This document shows positions 26,584 through 35,275 of a stretch of DNA of 64,000 nucleotides, one piece after another. The DNA is taken from contig JBEKMJ010000006.1 of the NCBI GenBank assembly GCA_050008575.1, positions 1 through 64,000 of the forward strand, given 5' to 3'. Numbering within the stretch: the first letter of the stretch is position 1; each line of letters opens with the position of its first letter. The translations under genes were made by a program, and so were the position numbers. This stretch comes from Bog-159 sp050008575 (lineage in GTDB: Bacteria > Acidobacteriota > Terriglobia > Bryobacterales > Bryobacteraceae). Under the pieces are notes generated by a model. That model made no database searches. It was given only the letters and a program-made list of their open reading frames with translations, and was not told the DNA's origin.

Positions 26584-26751
26584 ATGAACGTCACCGGTGT
26601 CGAGTGGAGAGACCCGCACGAGGCCAAGTACCCCGCGAAGCGTCCGCCGCGGCATACAGCCAAGCCCGTGGAGCCCGCTGAAGACGATGTTATCGAGATC
26701 CACGGTCAGGCCGATGAAGAAACAGCCGACGGCTTGGACGAAGTCGGATAG
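26584..26751 (+). CDS. Small acidic protein, 55 residues
   Basis: Starts MNVTGVEWRDPHEAKYPAK; the middle is Pro/Arg-rich and the end strongly acidic (EPAEDDVIEIHGQADEE). The DDVIEI segment resembles small Acidobacterial proteins that I cannot name. An in-frame GTG upstream is possible. Soluble, probably disordered. It is enclosed by inverted repeats at 26530-26548 and 26771-26790. Function unknown. Confidence 0.5.
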   Translation: MNVTGVEWRDPHEAKYPAKRPPRHTAKPVEPAEDDVIEIHGQADEETADGLDEVG

Positions 26752-26770
26752 CAGGCAGGCTGAGACCCGA

Positions 26771-26790
26771 TAGCTGAAAGCCGATAAGCT
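26771..26790. repeat. Inverted repeat, right arm, touching the clpP stop codon
   Basis: TAGCTGAAAGCCGATAAGCT. It ends at the clpP stop (26789-26791, read on the minus strand). Confidence 0.8.
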
Positions 26791-27409
26791 ACTTTGTCAG
26801 CGCCACCGGCACCAGATCGCGGCTAGCGATCACGCGGTCGATCATGCCGTACTCCACGGCCTGTTCAGGGCTCATGATGTAGTCGCGATCCACATCGCGC
26901 GCAATGCGGTCCACGGCTTGGCCGGTGGCGTCGGCCAGCAGCATGTTCAGGGTTTCCCGCATGCGCAGGATTTCCTTGGCGTAGATATCGATGTCCGCGG
27001 CCTGGCCGGCCAAACCTTGCATGGACGGCTGATGGATCATGATGCGCGAATTCGGCAGGCTGAAGCGTTTACCCTTGGTGCCTTTGGCTAACAGCACCGC
27101 CGCCATGGAGGCCGCTTGCCCCACGCAAATGGTGACGATATCGGGACGGATGAAATCCATGGTGTCCAAAATAGCCAGTCCGGCCGTGATGGAGCCGCCC
27201 GGCGAGTTGATGTAGATGGAGACATCCTTCTCCGGATCCTCGGCTTCCAGGAACAGCAATTGGGCGATCACCAGGTTGGCGACGTTGTCGTCAATCGGCG
27301 TGCCCAGGAAGATGATGTTTTCCTTCAATAAACGGGAATAAATATCGTAAGCGCGTTCCCCACGCGAAGTCTGTTCGACTACCATGGGAACAAGGACTGA
27401 CTGGCCCAT
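26789..27409 (-). CDS. clpP: ATP-dependent Clp protease proteolytic subunit
   Basis: 206 residues from the ATG at 27409, where AGGGGG lies seven bases upstream; a longer frame has no such site. ClpP serine peptidase: nucleophile Ser in GQAASMAAVLL, His in RIMIHQP, Asp in the following region (ATGQAVDRIARDVDRD). SPGGSITAGLAI is the conserved substrate-channel loop. It forms a tetradecameric barrel with ClpX or ClpA in the cytoplasm. The Rrf2 regulator gene lies 31 bases upstream on the same strand, so the two are probably cotranscribed. Genomes of this phylum often carry several clpP genes; no clpX or tig flanks this one. Confidence 0.93.
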   Translation of the reverse strand: MGQSVLVPMVVEQTSRGERAYDIYSRLLKENIIFLGTPIDDNVANLVIAQLLFLEAEDPEKDVSIYINSPGGSITAGLAILDTMDFIRPDIVTICVGQAASMAAVLLAKGTKGKRFSLPNSRIMIHQPSMQGLAGQAADIDIYAKEILRMRETLNMLLADATGQAVDRIARDVDRDYIMSPEQAVEYGMIDRVIASRDLVPVALTK

Positions 27410-27440
27410 TGGGCACCCCCTAGCTATTTGATGCAGCAGA

Positions 27441-27908
27441 TTATCTGCGGGCCGCAACGACGCGCTTGGGCTTGCGCTGCTTGGCAAGCGACTTGCGCTT
27501 TTGTTCCAGCGCCTTCACCAGGTCCGCGATGGTGTTCTTCTCCAAATAATCTATGATACGCGAACGCAGAGCCACCCAGCTATCGTGCATGGAGCAGGGC
27601 ATTTCGTCGGAGCATTCCGACAAGCCGCTGGCGCAGGCCGTGTATTGCGACATGCCGTCGAGGGCTTCCACAATGTCCCAGAGCTTCACGTCCGCGGGAG
27701 GCACCCGCAGGGCGAAACCGCCGGTGGGACCTTTGCTCGAGCGCAGCAATCCCTTGCGGGCTAGCTGCTGCAGGATCTTGGCCAGGAAGTGCGCCGGAAT
27801 GTCCTCCTGCTCCGCGATGTTCTTGACCATCGCGTATTTTCCATCCGGCACCTGCGCCAAGTGCACGAAAGCCCTGATGGCGTATTCGGCGGACCGAGAG
27901 TAGATCAT
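27441..27908 (-). CDS. Rrf2 family transcription regulator
   Basis: 155 residues. N-terminal winged helix (about 1-75): SAEYAIRAFVHLAQ, the recognition region IPAHFLAKILQQLARKGLL and the wing SKGPTGGFAL. The C-terminal part holds three Cys in YTACASGLSECSDEMPCSMH, the pattern by which IscR/NsrR-type proteins bind an iron-sulfur cluster, so it may respond to Fe-S status, nitric oxide or redox stress. First gene of the rrf2-clpP unit. Basic tail KRKSLAKQRKPKRVVAARR. Confidence 0.92.
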   Translation of the reverse strand: MIYSRSAEYAIRAFVHLAQVPDGKYAMVKNIAEQEDIPAHFLAKILQQLARKGLLRSSKGPTGGFALRVPPADVKLWDIVEALDGMSQYTACASGLSECSDEMPCSMHDSWVALRSRIIDYLEKNTIADLVKALEQKRKSLAKQRKPKRVVAARR

Positions 27909-28013
27909 CCTTCAACTCCCTCCAATTCGGAGTTATCCACATCGTTATCTTAAACTTATATCAGCCCCGTTTGCAAGCGAATTCGATTCCGCGCAAACAC
28001 GGTGACAGATCCG

Positions 28014-28814
28014 TTATCCTTCGCCCCTTGCCGCCCGCACCATTTCGACCAGTACGGTACGTACTTCCCGGCTATTGCGGACTTCCCGCGGGAACGCGAT
28101 TCGGAGGCCGTGCACCCGGTCGCCCGATTGCAGCCGAAGTTGGAATCCCAGGCGATCCACGGCGGTCATGCTCGCGGCAGCGATGTCAGCCTGCGCGCCC
28201 GCTTCCCCCGCGGCCCGCGCCAACCGCACCAACGCCTCGGCGTGGTCGGCGTTCATGTGCTCGAGGATCCCGGCGGAGGAATGCGCCAGCGGGTCCGGTT
28301 GGCTGCCGGCGTATTCATCCGCCGTCACCCAGCCCATTACGCCGAAGCCGCCGATGAAGTAGACGTCTGCCGGTTGCATCCGGTAAAAGCCGAAATCGTC
28401 GAAGTCCACCCAATAGCGGGCATTTTCGTGCCGGCCGAGGTATAGTTCACGGACAACGCCGGTTTCCGCCGCGGGGACCGGCAGCACTTCGCCCACCAGA
28501 GTGATGCGGGCGGCGCCCAACGGATCGTCATCGCCGCCGGGTTGCGTCACCAGCAGGCTGGCGCGCGCATCCGCCTTCAGGTTCTGCGTGTGCATAGCCA
28601 TATTGCTGATGAGGAACACCGGCCGGCCCTGCTCGCCGGAGCCGTAGGGCATTACGGAGCCGAAGGGAAATCCGGGCTGTTTGCGCGAGTGGGTGGAGAG
28701 GGTTCCGATACGCCCGAGATGTATGAGCGTGCGGCCGCGCTCGGCAAGGGTGGGCTCCGGAACCGGCGCGCGCCCGGAAGTCGACGGACCCGCATGCTGC
28801 CGGGAAGACGCCAT
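28014..28814 (-). CDS. HugZ-like heme/flavin split-barrel protein
   Basis: 266 residues. The N-terminal pyridoxamine-phosphate-oxidase-like split barrel (about 25-165) shows RIGTLSTHSRKQPGFPFGSV and PVFLISNMAMHTQNL; the C-terminal DUF2470-like domain (about 180-262) has HMNADHAEALVRLAR and RLGFQLRLQSGDRV. This two-domain layout is that of HugZ-type heme utilisation/degradation proteins, which bind heme between subunits. Whether heme is the ligand here cannot be seen. AGGAGAGGG lies about 14 bases upstream. Confidence 0.85.
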   Translation of the reverse strand: MASSRQHAGPSTSGRAPVPEPTLAERGRTLIHLGRIGTLSTHSRKQPGFPFGSVMPYGSGEQGRPVFLISNMAMHTQNLKADARASLLVTQPGGDDDPLGAARITLVGEVLPVPAAETGVVRELYLGRHENARYWVDFDDFGFYRMQPADVYFIGGFGVMGWVTADEYAGSQPDPLAHSSAGILEHMNADHAEALVRLARAAGEAGAQADIAAASMTAVDRLGFQLRLQSGDRVHGLRIAFPREVRNSREVRTVLVEMVRAARGEG

Positions 28815-29084
28815 GGATCAGATTTTTCCCTCTCCTTATATTATTTACCATACCCAGCCGATCACCGCCACATGACGGCCCCGACGATGGCAGTGGCCAC
28901 CGGCCGGGCGAATGCGGCGATTGTGCAGCGCCTGATCGACGCGGGAGCGGCCCCCCGCCTGGATGAGGGGCGAAATCCGGGAAGGCCGCGACAGGGCGAT
29001 ACGCAAGCTTTGCAGGCGGCGGGCCAGTCCCGGCAACCGCTATGCGATTATAGACAGCATCGGCCCCACGCAGAACACGCAGCC

Positions 29085-31514
29085 ATGCGCACCCTGATCC
29101 AGGACCTCCGCTACTGCCGGCGGCAGCTCATCGCCAACCCCGGATTCACGCTGACCGCGGTAATCTCGCTGGCGCTCGGCATAGGCGCGACCACCGCGGT
29201 TTTCAGTGTAATCTACGCCGCCCTGCTGGACCCGTACCCTTACCGCGCGCCGGAGCGCATCGTGCGCCTGACAGTCGAAAGCAAGGCCGGCCCAGGCTAT
29301 TGGATCAACCTGAATGGACCGCAAATCCGCGAGGTGCAGCAGTTACACGCCGTAGAGAGCGTGCTGGCCATGGATTATCATGCACTCACGATGACCGGCC
29401 AGGATCTGCCCACCAACGTAAACGCCGTCTCCCTGATCTCTACCGGCTTCCAGGATCTGGGCGTACCTCCGGTGCTTGGTCGCGCGCTTTCCCCGTCGGA
29501 TGCGATCGAACCGCAACCCGTGGTGGTGTTGTCCTACAAGTTCTGGCAGCAACGGTATCTTTCAAATCCGGACGTACTGGGCAAGACGCTGCGGCTCGAC
29601 CGCAAGAGTTACACGATCGTAGGCGTAGGGGCTCCGCGGTTCACCTGGTACAGCGCGGATGTCTACCTGCCGCTGAAGCTGGCGCAAGATCCGAGCCTGG
29701 TGTATGTCGTGGATCTCCGTCTGAGGCCAGGCGTGACGCAGCGGGCCGCGGACGCCGCACTGCAGCCGCTAATGGAACAGTTCGCCAAAGGCATGCCGAA
29801 GCACTTCCCCGAGCACTTCCGAGTGCGGTTAGAGGGCCTGAACGAATGGGTGGTCCGAGGCATGCGCGCAACGTTGTACCTGCTTCTGGGCGCGGTGGCG
29901 CTGCTGCTGGCGATCGGCTGCGGGAACGTCTCGATTCTGCTGCTGGCGCGCGGCACCGTGCGCCAGGGTGAGTTGGCGCTGCGCGTGGCCCTGGGGGCGC
30001 AACGGCTCCGGGTCGTGCGCCAGTTGCTCACCGAGGCCATGCTTCTCTCGGTCCTGGGCGTGCTCTTAGGCGTGTGGATGTCTTACGGAATTCTGGCGGG
30101 AATCCGGACCGTGCTGCCGCGATATGCCTTCGCACCCGAAGTCGTGGTGCGCATCAATCTCCCGGTGCTGCTGGTTAGCGGCGCGGTGGCGCTGGCGACG
30201 GGGCTGCTATTCGGGATGTGGCCGGCGTTGCGACTATCCCGGACCGATGTCAGCCGGATTATACAGTCGAACGCCCGGCGCGCGGCGGGAAGCATTCACG
30301 GACGCAGAACGCATAATGCCCTGATCGCCGGCCAGATTGCCCTAACGCTGCTTCTGCTGGCCGCGGCAGGTTCGGCCATGAAGGGCTTTGTGCGCATGAT
30401 GCATACGCCGCTGGGCTACGATCCGCACAACGTGCTGTCGCTGGGAATTCCGCTGCATGAGAACTCGTACAACACCTGGGCCGCGCGGGCAGCCTACTTC
30501 GAACAACTCCGCGCCAAGGTCGCGGAGACTCCCGGCGTTACCGTGGCGGCCATCTCCAGCAACGCCACGCCGCCGCGCAATGGATGGAATTCGCGCTTCG
30601 AGATTTTAGGCAAGCCCGCATTGGAAGAGCAACTGGGCTCCATCAATCTGGTGAGCTCCGCTTACTTTGCCACCCTGCGCATCCCGCTGGCCGCCGGACG
30701 CCTGTGGAGTGAAACGGAGAGTCGCAACGGCGCGCACGTCGCGTTGATCAATCGCACCTTGGCGCAGCGCTACTTCCCGCATGGCGATGCCATCGGACAC
30801 TCGGTAAAGTTGTCCGGCATCGAGGAGCGTCCGCCGGCAGTGCTGACCGTGCCAAACGCCGCGGACTCCTGGTTGCAGATCGTGGGCATAGTGGGCGACG
30901 CCCGCAACGATGGGCTAAGCAGCCCGATCAAGCCGGCGGTTTTTGTGCCCTACACGCTGAGCATGTCGATGGGGACCCAGATTCTGGCGCGGACCACAGT
31001 ACCGCCGCTGGCGCTGTTGCGCGGCATGCAGGCGCGGTTGACCGCGGTGAATCCCGAACAGCAAACCTACAGCCCGGTCGAGGAACTGGACTCTTGGATC
31101 TCGGATCAGCCGGAGTGGCAGCAGGAGCATCTGGCCGCCTGGGTTTTTGGCGTATTTGCGGGATTGGCGCTGGCTCTGGCGGCTGTGGGACTTTCGAGCG
31201 TGGTGGCCTACACGGTAGCGCAGCGCACCAGCGAGTTTGGGATTCGCGTTGCGCTGGGCGCGCAGCGCTGGGACGTGATGCGCATCGTTTTTGCGTCGAC
31301 GGCGGTGAGTCTGACCAGCGGCATCCTGGCTGGTGTGGCCTTCTCGGTGGCGCTGAACAGCGTCCTCGAAGCGTGGGCCAAAGGTAATTCGGGCGATCCA
31401 GTCGTTCTTCTAGCGGGAGCGCTTTTGCTCAGCCTGGTGTCTCTGGCGGCGTGCGCCATGCCGGCCTGGCGCGCCTCCCAAGCCGATCCTATGACGGCGC
31501 TGCGCAGCGAATAA
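29085..31514 (+). CDS. MacB/FtsX-type permease, ADOP family
   Basis: 809 residues from the ATG at 29085, which matches the usual MRTLIQDLRYCRRQL start. Membrane helix 1 at about 20-45 (GFTLTAVISLALGIGATTAV), a periplasmic MacB-type domain, three helices at about 260-400 (VALLLAIGCGNVSILLLARG), another periplasmic domain and a repeat of the same FtsX module at the end (ALALAAVGLSSVVAYTVAQR, GIRVALGAQRWDVM). Such duplicated orphan permeases, with no ATPase next to them, are abundant in Acidobacteria. Substrate unknown; export or cell-envelope signalling is likely. Upstream at about 28870-28960 a short ankyrin-like frame is seen, not included. Confidence 0.9.
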   Translation: MRTLIQDLRYCRRQLIANPGFTLTAVISLALGIGATTAVFSVIYAALLDPYPYRAPERIVRLTVESKAGPGYWINLNGPQIREVQQLHAVESVLAMDYHALTMTGQDLPTNVNAVSLISTGFQDLGVPPVLGRALSPSDAIEPQPVVVLSYKFWQQRYLSNPDVLGKTLRLDRKSYTIVGVGAPRFTWYSADVYLPLKLAQDPSLVYVVDLRLRPGVTQRAADAALQPLMEQFAKGMPKHFPEHFRVRLEGLNEWVVRGMRATLYLLLGAVALLLAIGCGNVSILLLARGTVRQGELALRVALGAQRLRVVRQLLTEAMLLSVLGVLLGVWMSYGILAGIRTVLPRYAFAPEVVVRINLPVLLVSGAVALATGLLFGMWPALRLSRTDVSRIIQSNARRAAGSIHGRRTHNALIAGQIALTLLLLAAAGSAMKGFVRMMHTPLGYDPHNVLSLGIPLHENSYNTWAARAAYFEQLRAKVAETPGVTVAAISSNATPPRNGWNSRFEILGKPALEEQLGSINLVSSAYFATLRIPLAAGRLWSETESRNGAHVALINRTLAQRYFPHGDAIGHSVKLSGIEERPPAVLTVPNAADSWLQIVGIVGDARNDGLSSPIKPAVFVPYTLSMSMGTQILARTTVPPLALLRGMQARLTAVNPEQQTYSPVEELDSWISDQPEWQQEHLAAWVFGVFAGLALALAAVGLSSVVAYTVAQRTSEFGIRVALGAQRWDVMRIVFASTAVSLTSGILAGVAFSVALNSVLEAWAKGNSGDPVVLLAGALLLSLVSLAACAMPAWRASQADPMTALRSE

Positions 31515-31645
31515 GCGCATATGGGCCGGCGGCCGTAAATCGACATGGCGCCGACGGCGGGGTACTGTGAGATTTCGGCAAGCGTGCGTGACTGCCGTTA
31601 ACTTCGGCTGGTAAGTCCAGTCAGATGCCGAGGAGCATCTGATTT

Positions 31646-31971
31646 GTGAACCGGAAAAGTACAGCGCCGATCCCTGAAGCGATGGCACAACCGCAACGGC
31701 AATTAGATCAGTTTCGCAGCACCCAGCCGCGGCGGACCAAACTGCCAGAGCCACTGTGGGGAGCTGCGGTCGAACTGGCCCGGGAGTATGGCATATATTC
31801 GGCCGCACACCGTTGCGGCTGGACTATGTGGGGCTGAAGAAACGGCTTGGCGGAATTCCCACCGTCCATCGCAAGTCAACCAAGCCGGCATTCGTTGAAC
31901 TAACCGTGCCACAAGCGACGCACTCTTCTAAAAGACGCCGAATGGCGCCGGAGTCGGCGATCCGTTCATGA
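31646..31971 (+). pseudogene. IS66 accessory gene, frameshifted
   Basis: Frame one reads RRTKLPEPLWGAAVELAREY then GIYSAAH; near 31805 the frame shifts and continues LRLDYVGLKKRLGGIP and PAFVEL. The composite matches the small helix-turn-helix protein that precedes tnpB in many IS66 elements. Truncated after about 90 residues. Confidence 0.6.
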
Positions 31972-32123
31972 GTCCGATCCATACCCGCGAGCTGAACCGA
32001 GCCAATCCGTTCGACTATCCGACCGAGTTGCAGCGGCACGCCGACGAGTTGAAGCAAAGCCCGGAGTGGATGCCATGGAACTACCGCGACACATTGGCGC
32101 GCCTCGCACCCGCCGCCGCGTAA
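31968..32123 (+). pseudogene. IS66 transposase (TnpC) C-terminal remnant
   Basis: 51 codons ending in TAA at 32123: IHTRELNRANPFDYPTELQR, then PEWMPWNYRDTLARLAP. This is the conserved end of the IS66 DDE transposase. It directly follows the accessory gene, so everything between (tnpB and most of tnpC, about 2 kb in an intact element) was deleted. The flanks 31515-31645 and 32124-32316 hold no other gene; terminal inverted repeats were not identified. Confidence 0.65.
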
Positions 32124-32316
32124 TATGCGAATCCAGCCTGGCCGGAAAGGATCGTCTGCGGCCAGGCAAGGGTGACAGTCTGAAATGCCCATAAAACGGG
32201 CCTCTCGGAAGCCAAAATCAGACGACGTTTTTGGCCGGATACGGAAGCGGCCGAAAATGTTTCGCGCAGGCTTGTATGGCCGTCCTCCGACAAATCTCTA
32301 GCAGACGCCGTTCCCC

Positions 32317-32892
32317 TCAGTCGTGCAAACGGACATAGTAGAGTTTTTCCAACTCGCGCATGCGATTCCGAACCAGCATCAGTTCACATGAGCTTGCCTG
32401 GGGGCCGGCCGCGGTCCCGCCTTTGTACAGGTCGAAAGCTGCCGTGCATTGCGCTTGGCGGTACTTCCGCCAAGCTGCCTCGGCTCCGTCAAGCTCCTCC
32501 ACCAACTCCTTCGAGGTCAAGGGTACGCCGGTCGGCCCAGGAGTCCGGTTCTCGCCGTTCCCAAGCGTAAGGGCCAGCAGCGAGTGCAGCGCATCGAGGT
32601 AAGCCCTGTAGTTCACCGTAGCGACTTCGTTCTCCTTACCCAGGCACTCTACGATATCTCGAGTGCCGACCGCCTCACGGCAAGGGTCGGCCTTTTCACG
32701 ATCCATTTCGCGGTTGAAGGCCGCGGCAGCGTCCCTTTGAAAACGAACCGCCTGGCGCGTAGAAGCTCTCCATCTCTCCTGGTCAGCCTGCTCGCCTTGG
32801 GTCTGTCCTTCGGCACTCCTTGGGAGCGCCGGAAGTATCAGTATCAACAACACTATTGCTTTGTTGAAGCATTGCGCGGTGAGGGTGGGCAT
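32317..32892 (-). CDS. LprI-like (DUF1311) exported protein
   Basis: 191 residues from the ATG at 32892; a longer frame to 33033 would hide the signal peptide. Signal peptide CFNKAIVLLILILPALPRSA. The C-terminal part has the DUF1311 pattern LDGAEAAWRKYRQAQCTAAF, SSCELMLVRNRMRELEKLY with conserved Cys pairs, as in lysozyme-inhibitor LprI-like periplasmic proteins. Two further Cys (DPCREAV, VECLGK) may form a second disulfide. Function inferred from the family only. Confidence 0.75.
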   Translation of the reverse strand: MPTLTAQCFNKAIVLLILILPALPRSAEGQTQGEQADQERWRASTRQAVRFQRDAAAAFNREMDREKADPCREAVGTRDIVECLGKENEVATVNYRAYLDALHSLLALTLGNGENRTPGPTGVPLTSKELVEELDGAEAAWRKYRQAQCTAAFDLYKGGTAAGPQASSCELMLVRNRMRELEKLYYVRLHD

Positions 32893-33143
32893 GCCTTCAA
32901 GTGTATGCCGAAGCTCCGGCACATGTGGCGGGCGAGGCGAGGTTAATCGGAATACGAAGTTGAAAGTTCGCTTGCCCCGCGCCAATTGCCCCGATCTGTG
33001 CAATTCGGCGTACCCATCTCTAGCAAAGCTCACGCAGCACCCCCCTCCCCGGCTGGCGCTGGATGGAGACCGATCAGTCTCCCTTCAGTTTAACGGCGCA
33101 AGAAGCCTTCAGTTAGCCCGGTCCGCCAACCCTGTCGCGCCAT

Positions 33144-33159
33144 GTGACAGCCCTGTCAC
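33144..33159. promoter_or_regulatory. Palindrome GTGACAG-CC-CTGTCAC upstream of the subtilase
   Basis: Perfect 7-bp arms with a 2-base spacer, 105 bases upstream of the protease start. The pattern is operator-like, but no regulator can be assigned. Confidence 0.35.
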
Positions 33160-33263
33160 TCATGACGTGCCACCGCTAACGAATAGCCCTGCAATTACAA
33201 TCACTTAGACCCTGCCAGGCTCCTGGAACGCGGGGTGCTTCAAGAAGGTGCGGGGACACGCAA

Positions 33264-35111
33264 ATGAATCCGGACCAAAATTTCAATCACACCATCGGTA
33301 GTGAACAAGAGAGGTTCAATTTGGATCATTCGGTCGATGGATGCCAGCCTTCACCCGACCATGCGGTTTGGGGCGACATTCAACGGCCTACGCCTGGCGC
33401 GTTTCCGCGCCGAGGGCTGCGTGTGGCAACGCTTGCGATGTTTGTTGCCTGCGGCCTGGCCATGGCCGGGCCCAAGATTTCGAGCGACCTCCGGAAGCAA
33501 CTGAGCGCCGGCGGAAACGTCGAAGTCATCGTGCAATACGACCGCATACCGACCGGCGACGATCTGGCGCCGTTTGCGGCGCATCAGATCCTGCGGCGTT
33601 TCCGGAATATCAAAGCGGCTCACCTGCGTCTGTCGCCGGCCGAAATTCAGGCGCTGGAACTGAATCCGCGAGTGACTTACATCACGCCGAACCGCCCAGT
33701 ATACGGCACTCTGGACGTCACCACGCAGACGGTGGGGGCCAACGCCGCCTGGAAATCCGGCTGGAACGGCACGGGCATCGGCGTGGCGGTGATCGACAGC
33801 GGCATTTACCCGCATGACGACCTCAAGGCCTCGTCCGGCAACGGCTCCCGCATCGTGTACACGCAGAGCTTCGTCCCCGGGATGAACGGCACGGATCTTT
33901 ACGGCCATGGCACGCATGTAGCGGGCATCATCGGGTCGAATGGCAAGGACTCGACAGGTTCGGGCTTTACACGGACTTTCAGCGGCATCGCGCCCAACGT
34001 CAACCTCATCAACCTGCAGGTGTTGGATCAAAACGGCGCCGGCACCAATAGCAATGTGATCGCGGCGATCGACGAGGCCATGAATCTGCACTACACAAGT
34101 TACAACGTTCGGATCATTAACCTGTCGCTCGGCCAGCCGGTCTACGAAAGCTACAAACTCGATCCGTTGTGCCAGGCGGTGGAGGCCGCCTGGAATTCCG
34201 GACTGGTAGTGGTGGTGGCCGCCGGGAATGCGGGGAGGAACACCGCCGGCGGGCTGCCCGTCTATGGAACCATCGGATCCCCCGCAAACGACCCTTACGC
34301 AATCACTGTCGGCGCCACCAACACGCATGGTTCCACCACGCTGGGGGACGATACGATCGCCAGTTACAGTTCCAATGGTCCGAGTTACATCGACCATATC
34401 GTGAAACCCGACCTGGTGGCCCCCGGGAATAACGTCGTTTCGCTGATGGCCCCGAATTGCACTTTGGCGGCGCTGTATCCCTCCACGCTGGTCGCCAACT
34501 CTTACTATGAGCCGGGCAATCCCTCGGGTACGTCCACCAAATACTTTTCGTTGAGCGGGACGAGCATGGCCACACCCGTGGTCAGCGGCACGGCGGCGCT
34601 CATGATCCAGAAGACTCCGTGGTTCGGTCCGGATCAAATCAAGGCGCTGTTGATGAAAAATGCCACTAAGTCGTTCCCGCTTTATAGTAACGCGGTGGAT
34701 ACAGCCGGCCTGATGACTTACAACAATATTTCCGATCTCTTCACTGTGGGCGCCGGCCAGGTGAACGTTACAGCTTCGCTGAACGACCTAACCTGGGCCA
34801 GCGAGCCGGCGATTTCGCCCGAGGCGATCGTCAATTCGAAGGGCCAGGTTACGCTGAGTTTTTCCGAGAACATCGTCTTCTCGACGAATATCGTTTGGGG
34901 CACTAACATCGTGTGGGGCACCAATATCGTCTGGGGAACGAACATCGTGTGGGGCACCACGGTGTTCACGGGGCAGTTTCTCAATTCCTTCCCGATGCCG
35001 TGGGCAGGCACCGGAGCCGCGTGGGTGAACCCTGCAAGCGCCGTCTGGGGAACGTCGTCGTTACCTCCGTCGGCGCTGTCGTCGTTCACCTCCGCTGACG
35101 GCGACCAGTAA
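33264..35111 (+). CDS. Exported subtilisin-family (S8) protease with tandem VWG tail
   Basis: 615 residues. A long N-terminal extension precedes a hydrophobic export segment (about 52-68, VATLAMFVACGLAMAG). An inhibitor-I9-like propeptide (about 70-150) is followed by the catalytic domain: Asp in AVIDSGIYPHDD, His in GHGTHVAGIIG, Ser in SGTSMATPVVSG, and oxyanion Asn in AAGNAGRN. The C-terminal tail holds four exact 6-residue repeats TNIVWG (DNA 34884-34955) and further VWG copies (AVWGTSS). Such tails occur in other Acidobacterial and Gemmatimonad subtilases to my knowledge; the role may be surface attachment. No adjacent partner. Confidence 0.9.
   Translation: MNPDQNFNHTIGSEQERFNLDHSVDGCQPSPDHAVWGDIQRPTPGAFPRRGLRVATLAMFVACGLAMAGPKISSDLRKQLSAGGNVEVIVQYDRIPTGDDLAPFAAHQILRRFRNIKAAHLRLSPAEIQALELNPRVTYITPNRPVYGTLDVTTQTVGANAAWKSGWNGTGIGVAVIDSGIYPHDDLKASSGNGSRIVYTQSFVPGMNGTDLYGHGTHVAGIIGSNGKDSTGSGFTRTFSGIAPNVNLINLQVLDQNGAGTNSNVIAAIDEAMNLHYTSYNVRIINLSLGQPVYESYKLDPLCQAVEAAWNSGLVVVVAAGNAGRNTAGGLPVYGTIGSPANDPYAITVGATNTHGSTTLGDDTIASYSSNGPSYIDHIVKPDLVAPGNNVVSLMAPNCTLAALYPSTLVANSYYEPGNPSGTSTKYFSLSGTSMATPVVSGTAALMIQKTPWFGPDQIKALLMKNATKSFPLYSNAVDTAGLMTYNNISDLFTVGAGQVNVTASLNDLTWASEPAISPEAIVNSKGQVTLSFSENIVFSTNIVWGTNIVWGTNIVWGTNIVWGTTVFTGQFLNSFPMPWAGTGAAWVNPASAVWGTSSLPPSALSSFTSADGDQ
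34884..34955 (+). repeat. 18-bp coding tandem repeat, four copies
   Basis: Four units (34884, 34902, 34920, 34938) of an 18-bp sequence encoding TNIVWG. Synonymous changes between units (AAT/AAC, GTT/GTG/GTC) show that the protein repeat is kept while the DNA has diverged. Confidence 0.9.
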
Positions 35112-35275
35112 GAGCCGTTCCGCGAGCGAACCCAAGGCTTGCAGTTTGAGCCGCGTACTCTCTGTGAGGGTGCTAGCCGCATCGGCGAATCGCGGACCAA
35201 GCCAGCCAGATGGGGCGGCTGGCTCCGCCGGACATCGCGCGCAGCGCCCGCCTGTAGATAAGGGTGCGCGGCCCG

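Noticed and set aside
28542..29084. Long N-terminal extension of the ADOP permease
   Set aside because: It overlaps the HugZ-like gene on the other strand and the typical permease start is at 29085.
31515..31645. IS66 terminal inverted repeat
   Set aside because: GCAAGCGTGCGTGACTGCC is suggestive, but I found no matching right end near 32124-32316.
33351..34637. Minus-strand frame of 428 codons opposite the subtilase
   Set aside because: Arg/Gly/His-rich shadow; catalytic triad lies on the plus strand.
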